A stretch of DNA of 64,000 nucleotides from Candidatus Leptofilum proximum (GCA_016710325.1 JADJXK010000001.1:1674001-1738000); one strand, 5' to 3'; positions 16,987 through 26,575 are shown, counted from the stretch's first letter. Notes: generated by a model not told the origin, from the letters alone. Numbers and translations: made by a program.

Positions 16987-18105
16987 ATGTCTGGTGGTTT
17001 ACTTGATTCCCGCATTGTCCGCATGCCGCCTTTGGCTGAGGGTGATTGGCTAAACGGCCGTCCCCAGGGATATGAACAGTCGCCTGGCCCCAACCCGCTG
17101 CGTGGCCAGGTTGTGCTGATTGACTTCTGGGATTATACCTGCATTAACTGCTTGCGGACGCTCCCTTATTTAAAAAAGTGGCACCAACGATATGCTGACC
17201 TTGGATTGGTGATCATTGGCATTCACACGCCAGAGTTCCACTTTGCTCAGTTCCGCCAGCATCTGGAAGCAGCCATTGCTGAATATGAAATCCCCTATCC
17301 CGTCCTGCTAGACAATACACAGGAAAACTGGACCCGGTTTGCCGCCAGGGCCTGGCCCACCAAGTTCCTCATCGATGCGGATGGCTATATGCGCTTCCGC
17401 CGCCAGGGGGAAGGTTACTACCAGGAAACGGAGCAGGCCATCCAGATGCTGCTGCGCCAGCGTCAGCCGGAACTTTCCCTGCCTGATCTCTTGCCGCCGC
17501 TGCGTGCCGAGGACGCTTCGGGGGCGGTGTGCTACCGGCCTACGCCGGAGCTGTACGCCGGTTTTCAGGGAGGTGGGCTGTTTGGCGGAGCGCTGGGCAA
17601 CCCGGAAGGCTACATGCCAAACAGCTCGGCGATTTACCAGCTGCCGCCAGCAAAGACGTGGCAGGATGGCCAGTTTTTTGTCGATGGTATCTGGCGAGCC
17701 TGGCCGGAGGCGCTGGCCTTTGCTGGGGAGCAGGGTGGGGAGATTGTGCTGCCGTATGCGGCCGTTTCCGTCAACGCGGTGTTAGCGCCCACAGCCGATC
17801 CGGTGGAGTCCGCGCTGGGGTTGAAGCCCACGGCGGCGGACCCGGTGGTGGAGGTAGTGCAAGACGGCCGTTACCTGAGCAAAGAAGAGGCGGGCAGCGA
17901 TGTGTTGTGGGGCGAAAACGGCCGTAGCTACGTGCGCATCGACCGACCGCGAATGGTTAACCTGATCAACAACCCCGACTTTGGCCACCACACCGTGTGG
18001 CTCACCTTTCAAGCGCGCGGGCTGGCGCTGTACTCCTTCACCTTTACCGGCTGCGTGGCCTCGCCAGACAACCGCCACAACGCCGATACCTTTCGTGTTC
18101 CCTGA
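16987..18105 (+). CDS. Thioredoxin-fold protein, DipZ C-terminal-domain-like
   Basis: A 372-residue protein. Residues 30-150 form a TlpA/AhpC-type thioredoxin fold with the active site DYTCINCLRTLPYL and the cis-Pro region AWPTKFLIDADG. The remaining 220 residues resemble the C-terminal extension seen in DipZ-like thiol-disulfide proteins. No signal peptide is visible, so a cytoplasmic location is likely unless it is tethered. TAAAAT ends six bases before the ATG and no ribosome site is seen, suggesting a leaderless transcript. Confidence 0.8.
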   Translation: MSGGLLDSRIVRMPPLAEGDWLNGRPQGYEQSPGPNPLRGQVVLIDFWDYTCINCLRTLPYLKKWHQRYADLGLVIIGIHTPEFHFAQFRQHLEAAIAEYEIPYPVLLDNTQENWTRFAARAWPTKFLIDADGYMRFRRQGEGYYQETEQAIQMLLRQRQPELSLPDLLPPLRAEDASGAVCYRPTPELYAGFQGGGLFGGALGNPEGYMPNSSAIYQLPPAKTWQDGQFFVDGIWRAWPEALAFAGEQGGEIVLPYAAVSVNAVLAPTADPVESALGLKPTAADPVVEVVQDGRYLSKEEAGSDVLWGENGRSYVRIDRPRMVNLINNPDFGHHTVWLTFQARGLALYSFTFTGCVASPDNRHNADTFRVP

Positions 18106-18140
18106 GCAACTGCCACATTGAAGATTGGCCGAATCTCGAT

Positions 18141-19127
18141 TTACGACTTGAACTGTTGGCTCAGGTCGGCGGTGTCTGCCTGCAGAAGGGGCAGATGAGG
18201 GTAGTCGGGCTGATCGACCAGCTGTTCCCGGATGAGCGGGACGCCCTCAGCAAAGGCCTGCATTTTTTCATGCACCGTTTGCGCCTGTTCGGTTTGGTCC
18301 AGGGCCACCAGGCAGCGCCAGAGATAGTAGTGGGCTTGCAGTTCGTACTCCAGAAAACGCAGCGAACCGCTGATGGCTTCCATAAAGCTGGCGGCCGCTT
18401 CGCGAAAATTACCTTGCCGGTACTGGCACAACCCCAAATGATAGCGATAAAAGGCATTGCCGGGGTCTAACTCAAGCGCCTGGGCAAAACTGGTTTGCGC
18501 TTTGTCGAACCGGGCCTCGGCCAGGTAAACCTGCCCCAGCGTGTTGAACACGGGGTGGGCATTGCTTTTGCGGGCGATGGCTTCTTTGGCGCTGCGCTCG
18601 GCGCGGCTGAAATCCAGCTCGGTGAGGAAGATAAGGGCGCGCAGCTGGTACGATTCCCAAAAATCGGGCCGGGCGGCGATGGCTTTGTCGACCAGCTCCA
18701 GGGCCGTGGCCATGTCACCGGCGCGGAAGTGGCGAAAAGCGACCCGGTAGGAGATGGGGGTGTTGAAGGTGCGGTACAAAAACAGCAGCAGGAAAGTAAT
18801 GCCCACACCAAGCAGGGTATCGCTGACGCGGCCACGAATCAGGCCCAGGCTGATGCCCATCAGGGCGGGGACGGCGATGGCTACGGCCGTCAGCCGCAGC
18901 CGCTTTTCGGCATGTCGGGTCCAGTACAGCAAAAAAACCAGTAGGGCCAGGCTGATGAAGAGGGCTACGGCCGTATTAAATTCTCCCGGCATCACGACGT
19001 ACAGCAGCAGCCCTACGCCCCAAATGAGCAGGGTAATCACCACCGGCAGGATAAAGCTGGCGCGCAGCTCCTTTTTAGAGACGCTGCGGGCTGAACGCGG
19101 TTCTGGATTGGACGACGAATCAGTCAA
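18141..19127 (-). CDS. TPR-repeat membrane protein
   Basis: A 328-residue protein. Three or four hydrophobic segments lie at about residues 25-125, followed by TPR-like helical repeats (ALELVDKAIAARPDFWESYQLRAL, VFNTLGQVYLAEARFDKAQTSF, YHLGLCQYRQGNFREAAASF). The repeats probably face the cytoplasm and bind a partner that cannot be named. The start is a TTG at 19127 with GGAG eight bases upstream; there is no better ATG. Confidence 0.75.
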   Translation of the reverse strand: MTDSSSNPEPRSARSVSKKELRASFILPVVITLLIWGVGLLLYVVMPGEFNTAVALFISLALLVFLLYWTRHAEKRLRLTAVAIAVPALMGISLGLIRGRVSDTLLGVGITFLLLFLYRTFNTPISYRVAFRHFRAGDMATALELVDKAIAARPDFWESYQLRALIFLTELDFSRAERSAKEAIARKSNAHPVFNTLGQVYLAEARFDKAQTSFAQALELDPGNAFYRYHLGLCQYRQGNFREAAASFMEAISGSLRFLEYELQAHYYLWRCLVALDQTEQAQTVHEKMQAFAEGVPLIREQLVDQPDYPHLPLLQADTADLSQQFKS

Positions 19128-19200
19128 AACAATACTCCAGTCAGCAAGATAAAAGAATAATAGCGCACAATAAAATCTTTGCCTGCTCTCCTGTTTTGTG

Positions 19201-19229
19201 TTGACAAGCGGACCAGGGTCCGCTAATAT
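19201..19229 (+). promoter_or_regulatory. Promoter of doxX gene with operator in spacer
   Basis: A consensus TTGACA, exactly 17 bp, then TAATAT. The spacer is occupied by the perfect inverted repeat GCGGACC-AG-GGTCCGC (19208-19223), so a repressor bound there would block polymerase. Confidence 0.75.
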
Positions 19230-19238
19230 TGCACAACC

Positions 19239-19250
19239 GGACTTGGGTCC
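19239..19250 (+). promoter_or_regulatory. Second operator-like box of doxX
   Basis: GGACTTGGGTCC repeats the core of the upstream box GGACCAGGGTCC with two changes, 29 bp further on and just past the expected transcription start. Confidence 0.55.
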
Positions 19251-19282
19251 ATTTATTCACGCACACAAACATGGAGAGAAAA

Positions 19283-19645
19283 ATGAATATTGCATTGTGG
19301 ATCGTTCAGGGAATTTTGGCAGCCGCTTTCTTAATGGCCGGTGGCATGAAGTTGACGCAGCCCAAGGAGAAGCTAGCGGGCAATATGGGCTGGGTAGAGG
19401 ATTTCTCACAAAATACGGTTCGTTTGATTGGGGGTTTAGAGGTTTTGGGCGCGATTGGCCTTATTTTGCCCCTGGCGCTAGGCATTCTGCCGGTGTTAAC
19501 CGGGGCGGCTGCCCTGGGCCTGGTTTTGACGATGATTGGGGCAGCGCTAACGCACATTCGTCGGCGTGAAACCTCTATGCTGGTGCCTAACCTTATTTTG
19601 GGGGGTCTGGCGGCATTTGTGGTGGTCGGCCGTTTGTTTTCATAG
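19283..19645 (+). CDS. DoxX family membrane protein
   Basis: A 120-residue four-helix membrane protein: IVQGILAAAFLMAGGMKL, then RLIGGLEVLGAIGLILPLALG, VLTGAAALGLVLTMIGAALTHI and LILGGLAAFVVVGRL. The DoxX-like family includes quinone-linked and thiol-stress proteins; the specific role is unknown. The ATG at 19283 follows GGAGAGAAAA; an in-frame ATG at 19229 overlaps the -10 box and is rejected. The double operator suggests tight repression, with the regulator not nearby. Confidence 0.85.
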   Translation: MNIALWIVQGILAAAFLMAGGMKLTQPKEKLAGNMGWVEDFSQNTVRLIGGLEVLGAIGLILPLALGILPVLTGAAALGLVLTMIGAALTHIRRRETSMLVPNLILGGLAAFVVVGRLFS

Positions 19646-19676
19646 GCTCAAATTGAACGGGTAGTGGGGGTGACGG

Positions 19677-20858
19677 TCAGCAGGTAACGGCCGTAATCTG
19701 AACCATCTCTGCTTCGACCGCCCCCTCTGCCACTGCCAGGGTGAAGTGAAACTCGGTGCCTTCACCATAGTTGCTTTCGAACCAGATACGGCCGTTTTGC
19801 ATTTCCACCAGCGATTTGGTGATGTACAATCCCAGGCCGGTGCCGGGCCGGGCGCGCACTTCGGCATCGTCGGAGCGGAAGAACTTGGAGAAGATCTGGC
19901 TTTGCTCATCGGCCTGGATGCCGAGCCCGGTATCTTTCACGGTGACATGAACGGTGTGGTTTTGGCTGTTGTGAACGGCCGTTACCGTAATCTGGCCGCC
20001 GTCTGGGGTGTATTTTAAGGCATTGCCCACCAGGTTGGTCAACACCTGAATCATCCGTTGCCGATCGGCGCACACCAGCGGCAAGTCTGGCGGCACATGC
20101 AGGGTGAGAGAATGGTGTCGCGTTATCACATCGTGCTGCATGCTTTCCGCAACTTTGTAAATGAGTTCCGGCAGATTCAGCGGCTGGACCTCCAACCGCA
20201 TGTTGCCCGTTTCCAACCGGGCAATATCGTCCAGATCCACCAGCAGCGCTTTCATGCGCTCTAAACTAAAGTTGACCGTATCCAGCAGCTGGGTTTGTTT
20301 TTCGTTAAGCGTGCCGACCCGGCGGAACAAGGTGTTGGTGGTGGCAATCTGGCTGAGAGGGTTGCGCAGTTCATGCGCGGCCATAGAGATAAACTCGGTT
20401 TTGGCCTGGTTAGCGGCTTTAACCGCCTCATACATGCGTTCCATTTCTGCCTGGTGCGCCTGCTGTTGATCGTGTAAAAACTTTTTGCGCAGGCTGGCAT
20501 TAACCCGCGTGCGCAGCAGGGTCTGGTTGGGCGGCTTCACGAGGTAATCCTCGGCGCCCAGCTGGATGCAGCGAATGGCGTTATCGATCTGGCTGTCGGC
20601 AGAGATCACGATAACCGGAATTTGCGCCAGTTCAGGCACCTGGGTCATATACTCCAGCACCTGGAACCCATTCATCTTTGGCATGATGATGTCGAGCAAA
20701 ACCAAGTCATAAGAATGTTTCTCCATCAGTTCGATGGCTTCCTGGCCGTTGCTGGCCAGGGTAACACGATGCTGGTTCTGCTCCAGCGACAGTTTCAAGA
20801 TTTGCCGAATGACGGCGTTGTCATCCACAACCAGGATAGAACCTTGTAAGGATTGCAT
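19677..20858 (-). CDS. Response regulator-histidine kinase hybrid
   Basis: A 393-residue cytoplasmic protein. The N-terminal receiver domain (1-120) has VVDDNAVIR, the phospho-acceptor Asp in LVLLDIIMPKMNG and the lysine in YLVKPPN. A coiled-coil linker follows, then HisKA with MAAHELRNPLSQ and an HATPase domain with NLVGNALKYTPDGG, VKDTGLGI and GTGLGLYITKSLVEM. The receiver-first order suggests it integrates a signal from another kinase. There is no transmembrane or sensor domain and no adjacent output regulator. GGGAG is nine bases before the ATG. Confidence 0.9.
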   Translation of the reverse strand: MQSLQGSILVVDDNAVIRQILKLSLEQNQHRVTLASNGQEAIELMEKHSYDLVLLDIIMPKMNGFQVLEYMTQVPELAQIPVIVISADSQIDNAIRCIQLGAEDYLVKPPNQTLLRTRVNASLRKKFLHDQQQAHQAEMERMYEAVKAANQAKTEFISMAAHELRNPLSQIATTNTLFRRVGTLNEKQTQLLDTVNFSLERMKALLVDLDDIARLETGNMRLEVQPLNLPELIYKVAESMQHDVITRHHSLTLHVPPDLPLVCADRQRMIQVLTNLVGNALKYTPDGGQITVTAVHNSQNHTVHVTVKDTGLGIQADEQSQIFSKFFRSDDAEVRARPGTGLGLYITKSLVEMQNGRIWFESNYGEGTEFHFTLAVAEGAVEAEMVQITAVTC

Positions 20859-21313
20859 GTATGAAAAACTCCCGAAAAGTTAACTTGGCAGACGGCCGTT
20901 TCCCAGCCGTCTCTTCACGCCCCTTTCACTGCTTGAGGTAGCATAACCCTAACAAAAGATTCTCACAAAAAAACTCGCCACTAGCGCCTGCCAAGTGGTG
21001 ACAAATGGCATCGGGCAGCAGGTGATTAAAATCATTCAGAATAGGGTGATTCAAGTTGACAAAATTACCCAGTGGCGTAATATCAAAGAAGCTTCACCAA
21101 ACGGACGCCTTCACCTTCCGGCGTTCCTGGCAACAGAGTTTGGCCAGCGACCTTGACCGTACAGCGTGGTGCAGTTCAGCTTTAAACGGCCGTATCGCTG
21201 CCTCCCCGTCAATTCCGCGCCAAACACAACTGCTGCCGCACCTCCTTTCTTGCGCAGATTCCAAACAAAAACTGGACTGTGCCTTGTGTTTGTATTAAGG
21301 AAGAGAAAACAAC
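20859..21313. other. glpABC upstream region
   Basis: No gene seen; an 80-residue plus frame at 21056-21298 has no domain and overlaps the promoter. The region holds the glpABC promoter and a roughly 220 nt leader. Confidence 0.5.
21056..21083 (+). promoter_or_regulatory. Sigma70-type promoter of glpABC
   Basis: TTGACA, 16 bp, TAATAT. The transcript would have a 5' leader of about 220 nt. Confidence 0.6.
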
Positions 21314-22945
21314 ATGCGCAAAATAGAGACAGAAGTTCTGGTTATTGGTGGCGGTGCCACAGGGACCGGTGTCGTTTATGATCTGGCGCAGCGCGGGTTT
21401 AAGACCATCCTGGTAGAAAAACGGGACCTCACCCACGGTACCACCGGACGTTACCACGGCCTGCTGCACAGCGGCGGCCGTTACGTGGTGAAAGATCCCA
21501 AAGCCGCTACAGAATGCATCGAAGAAAATATCATCCTCCGCAAAATCATGCCGCACTGTCTGGAAGACACGAGCGGCTTTTTTGTCTGTACGCCCTGGGA
21601 TGACCCGGCCTTTGGCGACAAATTCATGCAGGGCTGCCGCGACACCGGCGTGCCCTGCGAGGAAATTTCCAGGGCCCAAATGCTGCGTGAGGAGCCACAC
21701 CTCAACCCCAACATCACCCGCTGCTTCCGCGTGCCGGATGGTTCGGCCGACTCGTTTCTGGCCACGCAGGTGGTGGCTGAAGGCGCCCGGCAGTACGGTG
21801 CGCAAATCCTGACGTACCATGAAGTTAAAACTCTGATCCGCGAAGGTGACCGCATCACCGGGGCAGTGTGCCACGATCTGGTGACGGATGAAGATGTTAC
21901 CATCCTGGCCGACATGGTGGTGAATGCTTCCGGGGCATGGGCGGGCAAAATTGCCCACACTGGCGGCGTGGAAGTGAATGTACAGGCGGGTAAAGGCACC
22001 ATGGTGGCCCTCAGCTACCGCATCATCAACACAGTGGTTAACCGCTGCAAAATGCCCGCCGATGGCGACATCATCGTGCCGATTCACACCGTCTCGGTGA
22101 TTGGCACCACGGATGAAGCGGTGCCCGACCCCGAGCATTTTGCCATCGAGCCGTGGGAAGTGCAGCTGATGTTGCAAGAGGCAGACAAGCTGGTGCCGGG
22201 CTTCTCGGAGATGCGAATTTTGCGGGCGTGGGCGGGCGTACGGCCGTTATACCAGGAAACCAAAGCCGCCGACACCCGCGACGTGACCCGCGCCTACACC
22301 CTGCTGGACCACGAAACGCGCGACGGCCTGCAGGGCTTCATTACCATCACCGGCGGCAAGTGGACCACCTACCGCCAGATGGCCCAGGTAACGGCCGATC
22401 GCGTCTGCGAAAAGCTGAATACCCAGCGTGAATGCCGCACCCACGAGGAAGTGCTGCCCCATCCGTTTGAGCCGGGGCACAACAAATCGTACCACCTCCT
22501 GGGGGCGCGGCTGGCCCGCACCGAGCAGCAGCAGTCGTTTGGCAGCCTGGTTTGCGAGTGTGAGCTGGCCTCCCGCAGCGACATCGAACGAGCCATCAAC
22601 GAAGGGGGAGCCAAAACCCTCGACGACATTCGCCGCGATGTGCGGCTGGGCATGGGACCATGCCAGGGCGGTTTTTGCACCCTGCGCACCATTGGCATCT
22701 GGCACCAGCTGCACAAGCTGCCCATCGAAAAGGCCAACGTCGCCCTGCGCGACTTTTTGCAGGAGCGGTGGAAAGGGTTGCTGCCCATTTTGTGGGGGGC
22801 GCAGTTGAAGCAAGAACGGTTGGACGAACTGATTTATTTATCAGTGCTCAATGCAGATCACCTGCCTGGCGAAAAAGCGTCTCGGCTTGGCCCGGCGATG
22901 TATGAAAAAGGCACCATTGAGCAGAACCCGGATGCAGTAATATGA
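21314..22945 (+). CDS. glpA: Anaerobic glycerol-3-phosphate dehydrogenase, subunit A
   Basis: A 543-residue FAD oxidoreductase: N-terminal VLVIGGGATGTGVVYDLAQRG, then TTGRYHGLLHSGGRYVV, ASGAWAGKIA and ITGGKWTTYRQMA. A C-terminal BFD-like [2Fe-2S] domain has CECELASRSDIERA and GPCQGGFC, the usual GlpA arrangement that distinguishes it from aerobic GlpD. It oxidises glycerol-3-phosphate to dihydroxyacetone phosphate. AAGGAAGAG precedes the ATG, and its stop overlaps the glpB start (ATGA). Confidence 0.95.
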   Translation: MRKIETEVLVIGGGATGTGVVYDLAQRGFKTILVEKRDLTHGTTGRYHGLLHSGGRYVVKDPKAATECIEENIILRKIMPHCLEDTSGFFVCTPWDDPAFGDKFMQGCRDTGVPCEEISRAQMLREEPHLNPNITRCFRVPDGSADSFLATQVVAEGARQYGAQILTYHEVKTLIREGDRITGAVCHDLVTDEDVTILADMVVNASGAWAGKIAHTGGVEVNVQAGKGTMVALSYRIINTVVNRCKMPADGDIIVPIHTVSVIGTTDEAVPDPEHFAIEPWEVQLMLQEADKLVPGFSEMRILRAWAGVRPLYQETKAADTRDVTRAYTLLDHETRDGLQGFITITGGKWTTYRQMAQVTADRVCEKLNTQRECRTHEEVLPHPFEPGHNKSYHLLGARLARTEQQQSFGSLVCECELASRSDIERAINEGGAKTLDDIRRDVRLGMGPCQGGFCTLRTIGIWHQLHKLPIEKANVALRDFLQERWKGLLPILWGAQLKQERLDELIYLSVLNADHLPGEKASRLGPAMYEKGTIEQNPDAVI

Positions 22946-24207
22946 GTACACAAAATGACGTTTTGGTTGTAGGTGCGGGGTTGGCGGGGTTAACGGCCGT
23001 TTGGCAGCTCGCCACCCATGGAAAAAAGGTTCGATTGGTCAGCAAAGGGTGGGGTGCTACCCACTGGCACAGCGGTTGTATCGATGTACTGGGCTACTAT
23101 CCGGTTGATGATCCGGAGCCGGTGGCCTCTCCCGGCGTCACGCTGGCCAGACTGATTGCCGACCAGCCGGAGCATCCCTATGCCCTGGTGGGCGTCTCTG
23201 GGGTGGAGGCGGCGCTGAACGCCTTCCAGGCCCTGTGTGCCGAAGCGGGTTACCCGCTGCACGGGTCGTTGGACAAAAACTGGCTGCTGCCTTCAGCCGT
23301 GGGCACGTTTCGCCCCACCTGCCTGGCCCCAGAAACGATGATCGCCGGTGATTTGCGCCGTGATGATCCGATGCTGATTGTGGGCATCAAGCAGCTGGGC
23401 GATTTTTACCCCAACATCATTGCCGAAAACCTGGTGAAGCAGGGCGTAGACGCCGCCCACGTGATGGTTGATCTGCCCCAGCTGGCGGAGCGTAACTTTA
23501 CCACGCCCACAATCATGGCCAGCTTGATGGAGGATGACGAGCTGCGGGCCGACCTGGTGCGGCGCATTCAGCCGCAGTTAGGCTCGGCCCGGCGCGTGGG
23601 CCTGCCTGCCTATTTGGGGCGACGGCCTACCCTGGACATCAAAAAGGATCTGGAAGCGCGGCTGGGTGCAGAGGTGTTTGAGATTCCCGGCCTGCCGCCG
23701 TCGCTGCCGGGAATGCGGCTGCATATGATTTTGGTAAAGGCAATTGAGCGAGCTGGCGGCCGTATTTACCATGGGTTGGAAGGTGTGGGCATTGAGAGTG
23801 ATGGGGGGCGGGTAACGGCCGTTTTCACCGAAGCCGCCGCGCGTCACAAACCCCACCGTTTTACTCGTTACGTGGTAGCCACAGGCGGTATTTTGGGTGG
23901 CGGTATCGTTACCAACCATCACGGCCAGGCACGGGAAGTGGTGTTTGATCTGCCCGTTTCCGTGCCGGAAAGCCGCCTGGACTGGTTCCGGCAAGATTTT
24001 ATGGACCCGCAAGGCCACCCGGTGTACCGTGCCGGGCTGAAGGTGAATGCCCAATTCCAACCGCTCAACGGCGGCAACCAGCCAGCGTACGACAACGTAT
24101 ACGCCGCAGGCACCACCCTCAGCCACGCCGAAGTGATTCGCGAGCGGTCGTTTGAAGGGGTGGCCCTGGCGACGGGTTTTGCCGTGGGGAATGTGTTGGC
24201 CAGGTAA
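22942..24207 (+). CDS. glpB: Anaerobic glycerol-3-phosphate dehydrogenase, subunit B
   Basis: A 421-residue flavoprotein: N-terminal VLVVGAGLAGLTAVWQLATHGKKV, and RFTRYVVATGGILGGGIV and EGVALATGFAVGNVLA near the end. GlpB carries electrons from GlpA to the membrane subunit. It starts within the last codons of glpA, implying translational coupling. Confidence 0.93.
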   Translation: MSTQNDVLVVGAGLAGLTAVWQLATHGKKVRLVSKGWGATHWHSGCIDVLGYYPVDDPEPVASPGVTLARLIADQPEHPYALVGVSGVEAALNAFQALCAEAGYPLHGSLDKNWLLPSAVGTFRPTCLAPETMIAGDLRRDDPMLIVGIKQLGDFYPNIIAENLVKQGVDAAHVMVDLPQLAERNFTTPTIMASLMEDDELRADLVRRIQPQLGSARRVGLPAYLGRRPTLDIKKDLEARLGAEVFEIPGLPPSLPGMRLHMILVKAIERAGGRIYHGLEGVGIESDGGRVTAVFTEAAARHKPHRFTRYVVATGGILGGGIVTNHHGQAREVVFDLPVSVPESRLDWFRQDFMDPQGHPVYRAGLKVNAQFQPLNGGNQPAYDNVYAAGTTLSHAEVIRERSFEGVALATGFAVGNVLAR

Positions 24208-24290
24208 AGATTGTCATCAAAGATTTCGCAGATTGGCGCAATTTGCGCTCGCAGATTCTTTCTCTTTTTCTCTGTGATCTCTGTGACTAA
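24208..24290. repeat. Self-complementary repeat (CGCAGATT word)
   Basis: TTTCGCAGATTGGCGCAATTTGCGCTCGCAGATTC followed by CTCTGTGATCTCTGTGAC. It fills the glpB-glpC spacer. Confidence 0.55.
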
Positions 24291-24305
24291 AAACGGGGTT
24301 TAACC

Positions 24306-25613
24306 ATGCGGAACGTTTGGGAAGCAGAAACAAACATTGATTTGGACGAGGCAGGGCCGGTAGAGCTGACCCTGGATCACTGCATCAAGTGCAACATTTG
24401 TGTGACGGTGTGCCCGGTTTCGGCCGTGACCGATCTATTCCCCGGTCCCAAGTACGAAGCGCCGCAGGCAGGCCGCTTCCGCCAGCCAAAACAGCCCACA
24501 CCGGACCATTCGGTTGATTACTGCAGCGGCTGCCGGGCGTGTAACCTGGCCTGCCCCACAGGCGTGAAGATTGCCGAAATTAATGCGCGCGCCCGCAACA
24601 ACATCGTGGAAGATGGCAAGCAGTCGGCCCGGAACAAGGTGCGCAACAATTTGATTGCCAGGCCGGAAACGCTGGGGAGATTTGGCCAGCCGGTGGCGCC
24701 GTTGGCTAATTTCTTACTGCACGGGGGCATCGGCCGTTTTTTTGCCAACAAGCTGTTTGGTTTTGCCACCAGAGCGCCGATGCCTGTCTTTTCGCGGGAA
24801 CGGTTTAGCAGTTGGCTGAAAAAGCGACCCGCCCCGGCCAACGCCACGCGTAAAGTTGTTTATTTCAGGGGCTGTTCGACGGAATATTTTGAGCCACGGG
24901 TGGGCAAAGCGGCCGTTCAAGTCCTGGAAGCCAACGGGTTTGAAGTGCTGGTACCGGAGCAAAACTGCTGTGGTCTGCCGCTGCTCTCCAACGGAGAGTT
25001 TGACGCGGCGCGTGCTTACCACGGCAGCAACATCGAGAAGCTGGTGGGGTACGTGAAGCAGGGGTATGTGATTGTGGGCACCTCGACCAGCTGTACCCTC
25101 ACGCTCAAAGAAGAGGCGCCGGAGCTGCTGGACTACTTCACGGAAGATGCCCGGCTGCTGGCGGCCAACACCTACGACATCGATGAATTTTTGACGATGC
25201 TGTACGACGCGGGCGAGCTCAAAACCGAGGGGCTGCGGCCGATCCCACTGCGGCTGGCGTATCACATGCCCTGCCAGTTTAAGGCCCACCGCATTGGCCA
25301 CCCCAGCGTAGAAATCATGGAATTGATTCCCGAGCTGGAGATTGTGGAAAGCCAGGCGTGGTGCTGTGGTGTGGCCGGGACGTATGGTTACAAAGAAGAA
25401 AAGTACCAGATTGCCATGGATGTGGGACGGCCGTTATTCGACTTTATCCACCAAGTTAACGGCCCGATCAACGTGTGTGACAGTGAGACCTGCCGCTGGC
25501 AAATCACCGCCGCCACCGGGCAGGCCTCCGTGCACCCCATCGAGCTGCTCTCCTTTGCCTACGGCTATCCACCCGAAGGCGAACTGGCCAAAGTTTTGCT
25601 CCCCATCAGCTAG
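24306..25613 (+). CDS. glpC: Anaerobic glycerol-3-phosphate dehydrogenase, subunit C
   Basis: A 435-residue iron-sulfur protein. Two [4Fe-4S] motifs near the N-terminus are CIKCNICVTVCP and CSGCRACNLACP; two CCG-type cysteine domains follow (FRGCSTEYFEPR...EQNCCGLPL and MPCQFKAHRIGH...AWCCGVAG). GlpC anchors GlpAB and passes electrons to quinones. About 100 bp with a repeat separates it from glpB, but they are surely one operon. Confidence 0.94.
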   Translation: MRNVWEAETNIDLDEAGPVELTLDHCIKCNICVTVCPVSAVTDLFPGPKYEAPQAGRFRQPKQPTPDHSVDYCSGCRACNLACPTGVKIAEINARARNNIVEDGKQSARNKVRNNLIARPETLGRFGQPVAPLANFLLHGGIGRFFANKLFGFATRAPMPVFSRERFSSWLKKRPAPANATRKVVYFRGCSTEYFEPRVGKAAVQVLEANGFEVLVPEQNCCGLPLLSNGEFDAARAYHGSNIEKLVGYVKQGYVIVGTSTSCTLTLKEEAPELLDYFTEDARLLAANTYDIDEFLTMLYDAGELKTEGLRPIPLRLAYHMPCQFKAHRIGHPSVEIMELIPELEIVESQAWCCGVAGTYGYKEEKYQIAMDVGRPLFDFIHQVNGPINVCDSETCRWQITAATGQASVHPIELLSFAYGYPPEGELAKVLLPIS

Positions 25614-25697
25614 AAGAAAAATCACGAATTGCACGAATGAACGAATGGGACGAATTTTTTAACCATTCGTTTCACTCGTCTATTCGTCTCATTCATG
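25613..25697. repeat. Self-complementary repeat (CGAATGA word)
   Basis: CACGAATTGCACGAATGAACGAATGGGACGAATT on the left and CCATTCGTTTCACTCGTCTATTCGTCTCATTCATG on the right. Confidence 0.7.
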
Positions 25698-25726
25698 TTT
25701 TCATTTCCCCCCTGAAACGATCCGAA

Positions 25727-25756
25727 TTGGATAGCGGCGTGTATTTGTGGGACAAT
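25727..25756 (+). promoter_or_regulatory. Putative leaderless promoter of ATPase gene
   Basis: TTGGAT, 18 bp, GACAAT, ending six bases before the ATG at 25763. Confidence 0.4.
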
Positions 25757-25762
25757 ACGCCT

Positions 25763-26575
25763 ATGCTTCATTTGCGCACGATTCGCCTGAATTTGGATTC
25801 CCTGGATGAGACCGAGCGGCAGCAGTACCCCTTCAACATTCCCGCTTTGCAGCAGGAAGAAGGAATTGAGCTGACCAGTCCAGTGACCTTCCTGGTGGGG
25901 GAAAATGGCTCGGGCAAGTCTACCTTGATCGAGGCGCTGGCAGCGGCCGTTTCCGCCTACACCGTCGGCAGCGAAGACATCACCCAGGACAAAACGTTGG
26001 CCCCTGTTCGTCAACTGGCCGACAGGCTGCGGCTGGTCTGGTCGATCAAAACGCGCAGCGGCTTCTTTTTGCGCGCCGAGGACTTTTTTGGCTACATCAA
26101 GCGGCTCAGCCAGATGGAAGCGGAGCTGCTGGCGGAAATCCGGCAGGTAGACAAGACCTATGTGGGCCGCTCCGAGAAGGCCAAGGGGTTGGCCAAAATG
26201 CCGTACATGACCGAACTGAATGCGCTGCGCTCGCAGTACGGTCGTCACCTCAACACCTACTCCCACGGCGAGAGCTTTTTAGAGCTGTTCCAATCGCGTT
26301 TGCAGCCCAACGGCCTCTACCTGCTCGACGAGCCGGAAACGCCGCTTTCCCCCATGCGCCAGCTGACGCTGCTTTCCATGATGAAGGAGATGGTGGCCCA
26401 AAACTGCCAGTTCATCGTCGCTACCCATTCGCCCATCCTGATGGCCTTTCCCGGTGCCACCCTGCTCAGCTTTGACTACAGTCCGGCTCAAGCTGTGGAG
26501 TACGAGACGTTGGAGCACGTCACCATCACCCGCTCATTTTTGAACAACCCGGAGCAGTATTTGCGACATTTATAA
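25763..26575 (+). CDS. AAA family ATPase (ABC/SMC-like)
   Basis: A 270-residue ATPase: Walker A GENGSGKSTLIEAL at about residues 44-57, signature-like YSHGESFLELF, Walker B LYLLDEPETPLS and the switch histidine in IVATHSPILMAF. It lacks a permease partner and resembles the stand-alone predicted ATPases (COG3910-like) of unknown function. The frame opens earlier (25637) but the first 42 codons run through an intergenic repeat, so I start at 25763. No ribosome site is visible; a possible -10 lies 6 nt upstream. Confidence 0.82.
   Translation: MLHLRTIRLNLDSLDETERQQYPFNIPALQQEEGIELTSPVTFLVGENGSGKSTLIEALAAAVSAYTVGSEDITQDKTLAPVRQLADRLRLVWSIKTRSGFFLRAEDFFGYIKRLSQMEAELLAEIRQVDKTYVGRSEKAKGLAKMPYMTELNALRSQYGRHLNTYSHGESFLELFQSRLQPNGLYLLDEPETPLSPMRQLTLLSMMKEMVAQNCQFIVATHSPILMAFPGATLLSFDYSPAQAVEYETLEHVTITRSFLNNPEQYLRHL

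Noticed and set aside
21056..21298. 80-residue plus-strand frame
   Set aside because: It begins inside the predicted glpABC promoter and has no recognisable feature.
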